64,000 nt of DNA from Bacteroidales bacterium (GCA_004557825.1 SFFL01000002.1:89535-153534); one strand, 5' to 3'. Shown: positions 49,845 to 59,400, numbered from the stretch's first letter. A program made the numbers and translations. Notes: generated by a model from the sequence alone, not told the origin.

Positions 49845-51434
49845 ATGAATATCAAGAAATATCTGATGCTCGGCGGGGCTGTGATGACACTTGGACTGGT
49901 TACCCCTTCCTGTGTAGGCGACCTTGACCTCGAGCCCATCGACCCCTCGCAGATTTTCGCCGATCCGAGCTCTCCCGAATTTGTGAGCCGCTCCTTCGCC
50001 CAGTGCTACGCGCTTCTTGGCCTCTGCGGCAATGCCGACCCCGGCAGTTCAAACCTCACCGTGCCCGATGCCGGTGCCTCGGTTTACACCCGTCTGCTCT
50101 TCGAGATGGAGTGCTTCCCCTCTGATGAAGCATTCTGGGTATGGGAGGACAACGGTCTGCGCGACATGTGCACCACCTCCTTCTCCGCCTCCAACAAGCA
50201 GGTGGAAATCGCCTACAGCCGTTTCTACCAGCATATCGCCGTCTGCAACGACTTCCTGGCCAACACCGAAGGCGCTACCGACGAAGCCACCGTGCTGATG
50301 CGCAACGAGGTCCGCGCTCTGCGCGCCCTCACCTACTACTGGGTATGCGACATCTTCGGCAACGGCACTTTCATCACCGCCGCTCCCAACGGCGAGACTA
50401 TCCCCGAGCAGATGCCCCGCGCCGAGCTCTACAGCTGGCTCGTGACAGAGCTCACCGACCTTGTCGACAACCGTCGCCTCTCCACCGACCCCGTTTACGG
50501 CCGTGTAGGTCTTGACGGCGCCGAGGCCCTCCTTGCCCGCGTTTACCTCAACGCCGAGGTTTACACCGGTGGTCCCGTGCCCGGCAGCTGGGAAAAATGT
50601 CTTGCCTGCTGCAACAATATCATCAACCGCCACAAGGGAGGCGGCTTCCAGGGTTCCGGTCTGGCAGAGCACTACCTCTACCTCTTCTCCCGCGACAACG
50701 AGCAGTATATGCCCGGCGGCGGCAACAAAGCCGAAAACGAAATCCTCTGGGGCGTGCCCTTCGATCAGGACAAGATGCAGAGCTACGGCGGCACCACCTT
50801 CTATCTGGCAGGTGCCCTCAGCGACGGCAGATACGGTATGACCTCCCCCTGGAGCTGTCTTACCGCACGCGAGCCCCTCTCCAACCGCTTTGAGGGCGGC
50901 GACCTCCGCACACAGCTGTGGATCCGCTCCAACGGTATCGAGAACCAGGGCTTCCTCGACTTCGCCATCGCCGGCTATCAGGCCATCAAGTGGACCAACC
51001 TTACTCCCGACGGCCTCGGCGGCTTCTCCGACAACATCAACTCCAACGCTTTCTGCTCGGCCGATCTCGCTCTTATCCGCCTCGCCGACGTATATCTGAT
51101 GCGCGCCGAGTGCTACCTCCACGGTGCCGGCAACCTCACCGATGCCCTCGCAGGCGTGAACTACCTCCGCGACCGCGCAGGTGTGGCTCCCTTCGACGCT
51201 CTTGACGAGCAGACCCTCCTCGACGAGCGCTCACGCGAGCTCTACTACGAGATGACCCGCCGCTCCGATCTTATCCGCTTCGGCCGCTACACCGGCAACC
51301 GTCAGGATGTATGGCCCTGGAAGGGCAACTCCCGTCAGGGTCAGCGCATCGACAGCCGCTACAACCTGATGCCTATCCCCACCAACATCCTCTCCACTCA
51401 GCCCTCGCTGAAGCAGAACCCCGGCTACAATTGA
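49845..51434 (+). CDS. SusD/RagB lipoprotein (PUL 2)
   Basis: The 529-residue protein has a lipobox ending at Cys23 (TPSC). Its helical TPR-like half includes RNEVRALRALTYYWVCDIFGNGTF, and it has the usual C-terminal region (LALIRLADVYLMRAECYLHGAGN, LLDERSRELYYEMTRRSDLIRFGRYTG). It pairs with the SusC just upstream as the surface lid. It is close in length to SusD of Bacteroides thetaiotaomicron (551 residues). Confidence 0.95.
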   Translation: MNIKKYLMLGGAVMTLGLVTPSCVGDLDLEPIDPSQIFADPSSPEFVSRSFAQCYALLGLCGNADPGSSNLTVPDAGASVYTRLLFEMECFPSDEAFWVWEDNGLRDMCTTSFSASNKQVEIAYSRFYQHIAVCNDFLANTEGATDEATVLMRNEVRALRALTYYWVCDIFGNGTFITAAPNGETIPEQMPRAELYSWLVTELTDLVDNRRLSTDPVYGRVGLDGAEALLARVYLNAEVYTGGPVPGSWEKCLACCNNIINRHKGGGFQGSGLAEHYLYLFSRDNEQYMPGGGNKAENEILWGVPFDQDKMQSYGGTTFYLAGALSDGRYGMTSPWSCLTAREPLSNRFEGGDLRTQLWIRSNGIENQGFLDFAIAGYQAIKWTNLTPDGLGGFSDNINSNAFCSADLALIRLADVYLMRAECYLHGAGNLTDALAGVNYLRDRAGVAPFDALDEQTLLDERSRELYYEMTRRSDLIRFGRYTGNRQDVWPWKGNSRQGQRIDSRYNLMPIPTNILSTQPSLKQNPGYN

Positions 51435-51490
51435 TTCCGGCTTTGAACACGCAGTGTTTCACACAATTTTAAAATTCTGAATACAAGAAT

Positions 51491-52480
51491 ATGAAAAAGA
51501 TTTCAATACTGCTCGCCTCACTCGCGCTCGCTGTCGGATTCACCGCCTGCGACGAGACCAAGGACGACAACCCCGTGCTCCTCACCCACGAGGGGCAGCC
51601 GGTGCGCAACTTCCTCAACACCCCCACGATGCAGAATATGTATATTATGCTCTCTGAAGAAGCCGCATCCGACAACCTTCACCTCACCTGCAGCCAGCCC
51701 ACCGACTACGGCTTCGCTACTCGCGTTTGCTACTACGTGCAGGTGGCTCTCGACCGCAACTTCACTCTGTTCAGCGAAGTGACCAACCCCTTCACCGAAT
51801 GTGCCCAGATCAACCCCACCAACGACGGTGTGGCCGCTGCCATCTGCGACATCATTCAGACAGAGAAGCGCGCTGCCATCGGCGACCCCAACTATGAGCT
51901 GACAAAAGACGACGTGCTCGCCTACTACAACAATACCTACAAGCCCATCTACGTGCGTCTGCGCTCGCAGGTGACCGGTATTCCTGATGTTCCCGTTGAA
52001 GGCACCGATTACCTCTCCAACGTGGTTGAATACAAGAATGTGGCCGTAAGCTATATGGCTCTTTCCATCCCCGACAAAAACGCCGAATTCTACCTCCGCG
52101 GCACTATGAACAACTGGGGTAACGGAGAAGGTGACTTCAACGGCTGGGAATTCTACACTACAAAGGTAAAGGGCACATATATCACCAATGTAGTGACAAT
52201 GCCCAAGGGCACCGAGTTCAAGATTGCCGACGCTACATGGGGTGCCATCAACCTCGGCGGCCCCGCCTCGGTAGGCGTTGACGAAAAGGATGCCATCACC
52301 ATTGGTACTCCCGACGGCAACAATATGACCCTCGGCCAGGACTTTGAAGGGGTGGTTCTCCTCACTTCCGGCAGCAGCTGGAAGATGCGCCTTGTCTCCA
52401 CAGGTGAAATCAAGAATATCCAGAACATCAACGGCATGCTCGGTCCCCAGTTGAAGGAAGAGCTTGCTCCCTGGCTTTAA
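51491..52480 (+). CDS. SusE-like surface starch/glycan-binding lipoprotein
   Basis: The 329-residue protein has a lipobox ending at Cys20 (GFTAC). It has a SusE-type N-domain and one recognisable carbohydrate-binding module, starting about 195 (AEFYLRGTMNNWGNGEGDFNGWEF) and reaching FKIADATWG. SusE in the starch system helps hold glycan at the cell surface. It follows susD by 56 bp. The frameshifted gene downstream shares the leader MKKISILL…FTAC, suggesting duplication. Confidence 0.85.
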   Translation: MKKISILLASLALAVGFTACDETKDDNPVLLTHEGQPVRNFLNTPTMQNMYIMLSEEAASDNLHLTCSQPTDYGFATRVCYYVQVALDRNFTLFSEVTNPFTECAQINPTNDGVAAAICDIIQTEKRAAIGDPNYELTKDDVLAYYNNTYKPIYVRLRSQVTGIPDVPVEGTDYLSNVVEYKNVAVSYMALSIPDKNAEFYLRGTMNNWGNGEGDFNGWEFYTTKVKGTYITNVVTMPKGTEFKIADATWGAINLGGPASVGVDEKDAITIGTPDGNNMTLGQDFEGVVLLTSGSSWKMRLVSTGEIKNIQNINGMLGPQLKEELAPWL

Positions 52481-52502
52481 AGAAGCAGCCTCAACAGATG
52501 CA

Positions 52503-52527
52503 CCGGCCGGTCTCTATCGCCGGCCGG
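52503..52527. repeat. GC-rich hairpin between susE-like and susF-like genes
   Basis: CCGGCCGG on both sides of a 9-nt loop, 23 bp after the susE-like stop. No T-run; could be a transcript-stability or attenuation element within the operon. Confidence 0.5.
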
Positions 52528-52580
52528 GCACCCGGAGGCACATAAATGAAAAACGCTAATATATAATCCATTCTAAAGAA

Positions 52581-54006
52581 ATGAAAAAAATCAGCATATT
52601 GCTTCTGAGCGCAATGGCGCTGGGTGCGTTTACCGCGTGCGACGACGCTCCCGCCGAACCGCCTATGCAGAGCAACCCCCAGGAGCCCGTGCTCACCGTG
52701 GGCGACATCACCTCGACACCCTCGCTGTTCCTCACCAATCCCCCGGCCGTAGTAAACCTCGCCGACTATGCCGCCGACAACGGACTTATCCCTGTCCTCA
52801 CACGCGATGAGGTCAAGAATCTCCCCGCAGGCGCCGAAGTGAAGTACTACTTCCAGATTTCTCCCGTGGCCGACTTCTCCAAAGATGTCAAGGACATCAA
52901 CGTAGAGTTTGTCGACAATAATCAGGGCTATGTCGACGCCAACCGCTGGAACGAGGCTCAGATAGCATTCTTCGGCAAGAACCCCAACAAGGTTCACACC
53001 ATCTACTACCGCATCCCGGTATATGTGACTCTCGATGGCACCGAATATCGGTACGACTCAACCGACTACTATGTAAGCAAGGGTCAGCTCGACGTGAAGT
53101 GCATCGACACAGGCTTCGTAATCTACTTCCGATGCCGATGTTTACGACGATCCCGTATTCACATATTCCTTCAAGGTTACCGAAGCTCCTTGCTACATCA
53201 AGGTAGCATCGCAGCCGGCCGTCGATGCCGCCCTTGCGAGTGAAGATGGATGGAAGTATGTATACGGCGCCCAGACTGACGGCGATGAAAACCTCGAAGG
53301 CCGACTCACCGACGTGAACGCCGGCGCTATCAAGCTCACCGAGACCGGCAACTATATTATGACAATCAATATGGAGTCGCTCACCTACAAGCTGGAGCTT
53401 CTCACCCGTCCACAGTATCTCTATACTCCCGGTGCGGTCAACGGCTGGCAGTTCCCCGACTGCTCCCTGATGCAGTACGACGAAAATGTAGGCTACTACG
53501 GCATCTTCGCCGTTACCGGCGGCTTCAAGATCTGCACCGCCACCACATGGGCCGACGCTGACACATACGGTGCCGCAGCAGATCACCAGTCAGATCTCAC
53601 CGGCACATTCGACAGCCCGGGTAAAGACATCACAATCCCCAACGGCTTCTACTACGCATTCGCCAAGTACGACGAAGCGACCGGCAAGCTCACCACCTAT
53701 ACGTTCACTGAAGTCACCAGCGTTGGCCTCATCGGCAGCTTCCCCGCCTCCGGTTGGAACGATGTTGAGATGACTACTGCCGACGGCGGCATCACCTGGA
53801 CAGCAACAGCCGAGTTCAATGCAGGCGACAAGTTCAAGATCCGTGTGAACCACGACTGGGACGGCTTCAATCTCGGCGCCGACCAGAACAATCCCGGCAA
53901 GTACGTCTACAAGGGCGGCGACATCGTAGTTGATGAGGCTGGCACCTACACCGTGACACTCGTCACCCAGCCCGGCGTTCCCACCATCAAGCTCACCAAA
54001 CAGTAA
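52581..54006 (+). pseudogene. SusF/SusE-like lipoprotein, disrupted by a frameshift
   Basis: The first part reads well from MKKISILLLSAMALGAFTAC (lipobox Cys20) to YYVSKGQLDVKCIDTGFVI, about residue 180. The frame then turns into unrelated Arg/Cys-rich sequence. In the +1 frame the protein continues from 53131 (DADVYDDPVFTYSFKV) to the stop at 54006. That part holds two CBM-like modules (PGAVNGWQFPD and GSFPASGWNDVEM). One extra base near 53124-53130 (the TTCC) would explain the break; repaired, the product is about 474 residues, near SusF length. It may be a real mutation or a sequencing error. Confidence 0.85.
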
Positions 54007-54021
54007 TCCCGGCACTGCCGC

Positions 54022-54056
54022 CTGCATTCTGCATTACGCATTACGCATTCTGCATT
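54022..54056. repeat. GCATT-type tandem array, family D
   Basis: TGCATTCTGCATTACGCATT and further units; five GCATT in 35 bp, starting 15 bp after the susF-like stop codon. Confidence 0.75.
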
Positions 54057-54123
54057 TCATCCGGTCTTCGGCATGGAATCTCGGCGGCTTCCGCCTCCAA
54101 TACCCCACAGAGGGCGCGACCAT

Positions 54124-54169
54124 CCGGCCGCGCCCTCTTCCTTTCCCCGGCCGCGCCCTCTTCCTTTCC
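54124..54169. repeat. 23-bp tandem duplication
   Basis: CCGGCCGCGCCCTCTTCCTT(TCC) occurs twice head to tail. Confidence 0.85.
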
Positions 54170-54176
54170 CCTCGCA

Positions 54177-54202
54177 GTAGGGGCGCGATATATCGCGGCC
54201 GC
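54177..54202 (+). repeat. Family A 26-bp palindromic repeat, copy 4
   Basis: Identical to the copy at 32703. Confidence 0.95.
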
Positions 54203-54231
54203 GCCCGAATGGCCAACTGTAGCCACCGCCC

Positions 54232-54253
54232 GGCCTCCTGTTCTCCTGTCTTT
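54232..54253. repeat. TCCTGTTCTCCTG element, family E
   Basis: GGCCTCCTGTTCTCCTGTCT between two family A-type elements. Confidence 0.7.
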
Positions 54254-54275
54254 CCCTCCGCCTGGTAGCCATCCG

Positions 54276-54303
54276 GGGCGGGCGCGAAAAATCGCGCCCC
54301 TAC
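54276..54303 (-). repeat. Family A variant
   Basis: GGGCGCGAAAAATCGCGCCC followed by CTAC; arms as in family A with AAAAA in the centre. It corresponds to the variant at 32769. Confidence 0.75.
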
Positions 54304-54411
54304 TATCTTTATTTCTCCTTTTGGCTGCGCCCGGATGGAAAATTTTCAATTTTCAATTTCCCCGTCTTTCTGTCTAAAATTTCCTCCTGTTTTTCTGTCT
54401 GAAATCTTTGA

Positions 54412-54443
54412 TTTGCAGGATTGAGGAAGAAGTTGTAACTTTG
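54412..54443 (+). promoter_or_regulatory. Bacteroidota-type promoter of the pheT-dapB run
   Basis: TTTG (54412-54415), 20 bp, TAACTTTG (54436-54443); the start codon is 22 bp downstream. The short leader also argues for the start at 54466. Confidence 0.85.
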
Positions 54444-54465
54444 CGTGAATATTTGCATTTCAGTC

Positions 54466-57003
54466 ATGAATATCTCATATAACTGGTTAAAGGATTACAT
54501 CCGCTTCGACCTCTCTCCCGCGAAGCTCACCGAGGCCCTCACCTCGCTGGGTCTGGAATGTGACACCTATGAGGAGGTGGAATCGGTGCCCGGAGGGCTC
54601 CGCGGCATCGTAATCGGCAAGGTGCTCACCTGCGTGGAGCATCCCGACAGCGACCACCTGCACATCACCACCGTCGACCTCGGACTGGCCGAACCGGTGC
54701 AGATAGTGTGCGGTGCGCCCAACGTGGCCGCCGGACAAACCGTGGTGGTTGCCACCGTAGGCGCAGAGCTGCACCCCACCGGCAGCGACGAATCATTCAA
54801 AATCAAGAAATCGAAAATACGCGGCGTGGAAAGCTTCGGCATGATTTGTGCCGAGGATGAAATCGGCGTAGGCACCTCGCACGACGGCATCATCGTTATC
54901 GACCGCGAAGTGGCTCCCGGCACCCCCGCCGCCGAATATTTCAACCTCTCCAGCGACTACATCCTGGAGGTGGAGCTTACCCCAAACCGAATCGACGGCG
55001 CAAGCCACTTCGGTGTGGCCCGCGACCTCTCGGCCTGGCTCGCACGTCATGCCGAGCCTGCGAAGGCCGTATGCCCCTCAGTCGACGCCTTCGCTCTGGA
55101 CCGCCCCGACGGCGGCATCAGCGTAGAGGTCATTGACCAGCAGGGCGCACCCCGCTACTCCGGCGTGACCGTGCGCGGCGTCAAGGTAGCCCCCTCGCCC
55201 CAGTGGCTTCAGGACCGCCTCTCGGCCATCGGCCTACACCCCATCAACAATGTGGTCGACATCACCAACTACATCCTCCACGGCATGGGGCAGCCCCTCC
55301 ACTGCTTCGATCTGGCCAAAATCAACGGCGGCATCACCGTCCGCACCTGCAAAGAGGGCACAAAGTTCACCACCCTCGACGGCATGGAGCACTCCCTCAA
55401 TGAAGCCGACCTGATGATCTGCGACGCAGAGAAACCCCTCTGCATCGCCGGCGTGTTCGGCGGCCTCGACTCCGGTGTGACCGAAGCCACCACCGACATC
55501 TTCCTGGAGAGCGCCTGCTTCAACCCCACCCGCGTGCGCAAAACCGCCCGTCGGCACGGTCTGAGCACCGACGCTTCCTTCCGCTACGAGCGCGGCTGCG
55601 ACATCAACGCCACTCTCTACTGCCTCAAGCTCGCCGCACTGATGGTGAAGGAACTGGCCGGCGGCGAAATCTGCGGCCCTCTTACCGACATCTACCCCGA
55701 GCCGGTGCCCTTCTTCCCCGTGGAGCTGCGCTACGACTATCTCCGTTCCCTCGTGGGCAAAGAGATCCCCAACCGAGAAATCAACGACATCCTCCGTTCG
55801 CTCGACATCAAAGCCGAGGCATACATCGCCGCCAACGGCGTGAAAATAGCAAGCGAGGACACCGCCGCTGCAGTGCGCCTGCAGGTGCCCACCTACCGCT
55901 TCGACGTGCGCCGGCCCTGCGACGTGGTGGAGGATGTGCTCCGCGTCTACGGCTACAACAACGTAGAAATCTCCGACACCGTCCACTCCTCGCTCCAGTA
56001 TAAGAGCGCCTGCGACGAAGCCGACACCCTCCGCAAGCTCATCTCCGAGCAGCTCACCGCCCAGGGCTTCAACGAAATACTCAACAATTCGCTCACCTCG
56101 GAGCGCTATTACGCTCAGCTGCAGCAATATCCGCTCGACCATTGCGTGCGCCTGCTCAACCCTCTGAGCACCGACCTGAGCGTGATGCGCCAGACACTGC
56201 TGTTCGGCGGTCTGGAGTCGATCGCCCACAACGTCAACCGCCGCGCCGCCGACCTGGCTATGTATGAGTTCGGCAACGTCTACTTCTTCAATCCGCAGGC
56301 CGAATCCACCGCCGAGGCGCCCCTGGCTCCCTACAGCGAGAGCAGCCGTCTGGATCTCTGGCTCACCGGCAACATCCGCACCGCCAACTGGAGCCGCCCC
56401 GCCGAGAAGGCCACTTACTTCGACCTCAAGGCCTGCGTGGCCAACATTCTGGCCCGTCTCGGCCTCGACAACCAGGGGCTGAAGCTCACCACCCTCCCCG
56501 CCGCCGAAACTCCCGACATCTTCGCCGCAGCGCAGCAGCTCGCCTCGCGCAACGGTCAGGTGCTCGGCCATCTGGGCATCCTCTCCAACAAGGTGCTCGC
56601 CCTGCTCGACATCAAGCAGCCGGTAGTCTTCGCCGAGCTCGACTGGAGCCGTCTGGTGAAGCTCGCCTCGAAGGTCAAGACCGAATTCGCCCCGCTGCCC
56701 AAGACACAGCCCGTGAAGCGCGACCTGGCCCTGCTGATCGACAATGCCGTGACTATGGCGCAGATCGAGGATACCGTCCGCAAAGCCGAGCGCAAACTCC
56801 TCCGCTCAGTCGAGCTGTTCGACGTCTACGAGGGCAAGACCCTCGCCGACGGTTCGCGCGACCTCCCCGAAGGGAAGAAGAGCTACGCCATCTCCCTCAC
56901 ACTCCAGGACACCGAAAAGACCCTCCAGGACAAGCAGATCGACTCAGCCATGAGCCGCATCGTCCAGGCCCTCACATCCACCCTGGGTGCATCACTCCGA
57001 TAA
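54466..57003 (+). CDS. pheT: Phenylalanine--tRNA ligase beta subunit
   Basis: The 845-residue protein has the full PheT order: start MNISYNWLKDYIRFDLSP, tRNA-binding OB domain (about 40-150, VVVATVGAELHPTGSDESFKI), B3/B4 editing domain (RYSGVTVRGVKVAPSPQWLQDRL), B5 and the catalytic-like core. It ends in the ferredoxin-fold anticodon-binding domain (PKTQPVKRDLALLIDNAVTMAQIED). With the PheS subunit, absent here, it charges tRNA-Phe. It is the first gene of a five-gene rightward run. Confidence 0.97.
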   Translation: MNISYNWLKDYIRFDLSPAKLTEALTSLGLECDTYEEVESVPGGLRGIVIGKVLTCVEHPDSDHLHITTVDLGLAEPVQIVCGAPNVAAGQTVVVATVGAELHPTGSDESFKIKKSKIRGVESFGMICAEDEIGVGTSHDGIIVIDREVAPGTPAAEYFNLSSDYILEVELTPNRIDGASHFGVARDLSAWLARHAEPAKAVCPSVDAFALDRPDGGISVEVIDQQGAPRYSGVTVRGVKVAPSPQWLQDRLSAIGLHPINNVVDITNYILHGMGQPLHCFDLAKINGGITVRTCKEGTKFTTLDGMEHSLNEADLMICDAEKPLCIAGVFGGLDSGVTEATTDIFLESACFNPTRVRKTARRHGLSTDASFRYERGCDINATLYCLKLAALMVKELAGGEICGPLTDIYPEPVPFFPVELRYDYLRSLVGKEIPNREINDILRSLDIKAEAYIAANGVKIASEDTAAAVRLQVPTYRFDVRRPCDVVEDVLRVYGYNNVEISDTVHSSLQYKSACDEADTLRKLISEQLTAQGFNEILNNSLTSERYYAQLQQYPLDHCVRLLNPLSTDLSVMRQTLLFGGLESIAHNVNRRAADLAMYEFGNVYFFNPQAESTAEAPLAPYSESSRLDLWLTGNIRTANWSRPAEKATYFDLKACVANILARLGLDNQGLKLTTLPAAETPDIFAAAQQLASRNGQVLGHLGILSNKVLALLDIKQPVVFAELDWSRLVKLASKVKTEFAPLPKTQPVKRDLALLIDNAVTMAQIEDTVRKAERKLLRSVELFDVYEGKTLADGSRDLPEGKKSYAISLTLQDTEKTLQDKQIDSAMSRIVQALTSTLGASLR

Positions 57004-57039
57004 TAATCTTAATCATAAAATACATTACAGCTATATCCA

Positions 57040-57777
57040 ATGGGAAGAGCATTTGAATACCGCAAAGCCCGCAAGCTCAAACGCTGGGGCAATATGTCGA
57101 AAACATTTACCCGCATAGGCAAGGAAATCACTATCGCCGTGAAGGCTTCCGGTCCTGACCCCGCCAACAACCCCCGTCTGCGCACCCTCATCCAGAACGC
57201 CCGCTCCGAGAATATGCCCAAGGACACCATCGAGCGCGCCATCAAGAAGGCCACCGACAAGGACGCAAAGGACTACAAGGAGCTTACCTACGAGGGATAC
57301 GGCCCCCACGGCATCGCAATCTTCGTGGAAGCAGCCACCGACAACAACACCCGCACCGTAGCCAACGTGCGCTCGATCTTCACAAAGCACGGCGGCAGCC
57401 TCGGCACACAGGGCTCGCTCACATTCCTCTTCGACCACAAAGTAGTACTCAAAATCGCTGCCAAACCCGATGTTGAGCTGGAAGACCTCGAGCTGGAGCT
57501 TATCGACTGCGGCGTAGAGGAAGTTGAACCCGACGACGAAGGCAACATCATCCTCACCGGCGCTTTCGAAGACTCCGCCAACATCCAGAACTACCTCGAA
57601 GAGAACGGCTACGAAATCCTCTCCACAGAATTCGTCCGCATCCCCAACGACCTGAAAGTGCTTCCCCCCGACCAGCGCGAAAGCATCGAGAAAATCCTCG
57701 AAAAGCTCGAAGAAGACGACGATGTCACCCAGGTCTTCCACAACATGAAGGAAGAGGACGAAGACCCCGCCGAATAA
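57040..57777 (+). CDS. YebC/PmpR-family regulatory or translation factor
   Basis: The 245-residue protein is a full-length YebC/TACO1 homologue: KRWGNMSKTFTRIGKEITIAVKASGPDPANNPRLRTLIQNAR…NMPKDTIERAIKKA, then YEGYGPHGIAIFVEAATDNNTRTVANVRSIFTKHGGSLG. Members were named as transcription regulators. More recent work on the family points to helping ribosomes through difficult proline-containing stretches. The C-terminus is very acidic (EEDDDVTQVFHNMKEEDED). It lies 36 bp after pheT. Confidence 0.95.
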   Translation: MGRAFEYRKARKLKRWGNMSKTFTRIGKEITIAVKASGPDPANNPRLRTLIQNARSENMPKDTIERAIKKATDKDAKDYKELTYEGYGPHGIAIFVEAATDNNTRTVANVRSIFTKHGGSLGTQGSLTFLFDHKVVLKIAAKPDVELEDLELELIDCGVEEVEPDDEGNIILTGAFEDSANIQNYLEENGYEILSTEFVRIPNDLKVLPPDQRESIEKILEKLEEDDDVTQVFHNMKEEDEDPAE

Positions 57778-57789
57778 TCTCCCCATCCT

Positions 57790-58095
57790 ATGCCCCAATT
57801 TCTCTCCCGCACCTGGCGCTGGTCACGGCGATATATCACACTGCCACTGATTGTGGCGGTGGTATACATTGTGTTCGTGCTCTTCTTCAACGACAACTCC
57901 TACTTCAAGAGTGTTGAATACCAGCAGGAAATCGACCGCCTCGAAGCCGAAATCAAGGCCAACAACGACACCATGCAGTATTACCACCGCCTCAATGCCT
58001 CCCTCTCCACCGACCCCCGCGAGCTGGAGCGAATCGTGCGCGAGCAATACCATATGCAGCGCCCCGACGAGGATGTCTATATCTTTGAAAATTAG
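57790..58095 (+). CDS. FtsB/DivIC-like cell division protein
   Basis: The 101-residue protein has one membrane helix (about 14-33, ITLPLIVAVVYIVFVLFF) and a periplasmic coiled coil (about 38-70, SVEYQQEIDRLEAEIKANND). The end resembles the septum formation initiator family (ELERIVREQYHMQRPDEDVYIFE). In other bacteria these proteins join FtsL and FtsQ in the divisome. It starts 12 bp after yebC. Confidence 0.85.
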   Translation: MPQFLSRTWRWSRRYITLPLIVAVVYIVFVLFFNDNSYFKSVEYQQEIDRLEAEIKANNDTMQYYHRLNASLSTDPRELERIVREQYHMQRPDEDVYIFEN

Positions 58096-58099
58096 CACT

Positions 58100-58570
58100 A
58101 TGAGCAATCAGGAAAAACCAGCCTCCGCAAACCACGGCAAACCCGCGCCCGAAAAAACCTACACCCTCGACGAGCTGCAGGGCCGCCCGCCGCGCGCCAT
58201 CTGGGTAATTGTGGCCACCCTCGGCCTGCTCACCATCTGCGCCGGCACCCTCCTGCCGCTGCTCCAGGTGAAAATCGGTCCGCAGGCCGTAGCCTGGTGG
58301 AAATGGGTCTACGCCGCCGGAGCGCTCCTCTACCTCGTAGGAAAGCTCTTCTCCCCCTACACCGGAAGCCACCCGCGCATCAAGCGCCTCTACCGCATCG
58401 AAGCCTGGAGCGCAGTATTCTTCTGCATGGCGGCATTCTTCCTCTTCTATGAGCCCAACACCCTGCGCGACGTCTGGGCATTCACCCTGGCCGGAGGCGC
58501 GCTGCTCATATTCACCACATTAGCCATCCCGCACGTAGTGCGCAAAGAGCTTCGCAAAACACGCACATGA
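58100..58570 (+). CDS. Conserved hypothetical membrane protein
   Basis: The 156-residue protein has a polar N-terminus (about 30 residues) and four predicted membrane helices (roughly 35-57, 67-85, 103-120 and 126-144), ending in a basic tail. I do not recognise a family. It sits 4 bp after the FtsB/DivIC-like gene, and its stop overlaps the dapB start (ATGA type), so it is translationally linked to dapB. Confidence 0.8.
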   Translation: MSNQEKPASANHGKPAPEKTYTLDELQGRPPRAIWVIVATLGLLTICAGTLLPLLQVKIGPQAVAWWKWVYAAGALLYLVGKLFSPYTGSHPRIKRLYRIEAWSAVFFCMAAFFLFYEPNTLRDVWAFTLAGGALLIFTTLAIPHVVRKELRKTRT

Positions 58571-59301
58571 AAATAGCACTCATCGGCTACGGCAAAATGG
58601 GGCACGCCATCGAGCAAATCGCCCTCAGCCGCGGCCACGAAATAGCAATCACCATCGACGCCGGGCAGCAGGAACGCTTCTCGGCGCCCGATTTTCTCCA
58701 CGCCGACGTAGCTATCGAGTTCACCACACCCGCCACAGCCGTCGACAACTTCCGCCGCGTAATCGACGCCGGAATCCCCCTCGTGGCCGGTACCACCGGC
58801 TGGCTCGACCACCTCGAAGAAGTGAAAGCAATGCTCGACACCGCCCCACAGGGTATGTTCTGGACCTCCAACTTCTCCATCGGCGTAGCCCTCTTCCGCG
58901 CCATCGCCGCCAAAGCCGAAGCGCTCATAGCCCCATACAGCCAGTACCACCCCGAAATCACCGAGGTGCACCACATCCACAAACTCGATCACCCCTCCGG
59001 TACCGCCGTCACAACAGCCGAAACCCTCATCGGCGCATCACAGGGCCGCCTCAACGCCTGGACCGAAGACCCCGACGCCGCAAAAGCCGACCCCACCCGG
59101 CTCCTCATCAACCACCGCCGCGAAGGCGAAGTGCCCGGCACCCACACCATCGTGTGGAGCAGCCCCGTCGATGAAATCACCATCGAACACAAAGCATATT
59201 CCCGCGAAGGCTTCGCCCTGGGCGCCGTCATCGCCGCCGAATGGATGGCCGCCAACCACCCCCGCGGCCTCTCCTCCATGCCCTCACTCCTCGGCTTCTA
59301 A
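58567..59301 (+). CDS. dapB: 4-hydroxy-tetrahydrodipicolinate reductase
   Basis: The 244-residue protein has the N-terminal nucleotide-binding motif (IALIGYGKMGHAIE), the central VAGTTGWLDHL and NFSIGVALFR segments, and the signature EVHHIHKLDHPSGTAV with catalytic His and Lys. It makes tetrahydrodipicolinate in the diaminopimelate/lysine pathway, downstream of the Asd enzyme encoded at 35190. It overlaps the preceding gene by 4 bp and ends the pheT run. Confidence 0.96.
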   Translation: MKIALIGYGKMGHAIEQIALSRGHEIAITIDAGQQERFSAPDFLHADVAIEFTTPATAVDNFRRVIDAGIPLVAGTTGWLDHLEEVKAMLDTAPQGMFWTSNFSIGVALFRAIAAKAEALIAPYSQYHPEITEVHHIHKLDHPSGTAVTTAETLIGASQGRLNAWTEDPDAAKADPTRLLINHRREGEVPGTHTIVWSSPVDEITIEHKAYSREGFALGAVIAAEWMAANHPRGLSSMPSLLGF

Positions 59302-59360
59302 TCCCGCCTTCCCAGCCTCAGCTTCCATTAAGCTCGCCAGCCTCAGCTTCCACTAAGGCG

Positions 59361-59400
59361 CATCAGGCCTTGTCCTGTGATCGGCCATGTATGGCCGATC
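59361..59400. repeat. Family B 40-bp element, copy 2
   Basis: CATCAGGCCTTGTCCTGTGA followed by the palindrome TCGGCCATGTATGGCCGA and TC. The palindrome differs from copy 1 at paired positions (GTAC to ATGTAT), so symmetry is kept. It overlaps the last bases of tatC (stop near 59399). Confidence 0.85.

Larger units (their letters stand above)
54007..54465. other. 459-bp spacer with stacked repeats and the pheT promoter
   Basis: In order: a GCATT array, a 23-bp tandem duplication, a family A element, a family E element, a family A variant, an AT-rich ATTTTCAATTTTC run (54337-54360) and the pheT promoter. No gene is seen. Confidence 0.8.

Noticed and set aside
53120..53132. Programmed ribosomal frameshift in the susF-like gene
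   Set aside because: No slippery heptamer, internal Shine-Dalgarno-like signal or downstream pseudoknot is evident; a mutation or sequence error is simpler.
52581..53243. Two separate genes (220 and 230 residues) in place of one susF-like gene
   Set aside because: The end of the first is Arg/Cys-rich nonsense and the second lacks a signal peptide and begins inside a conserved stretch. Together they read as one lipoprotein with a +1 shift.
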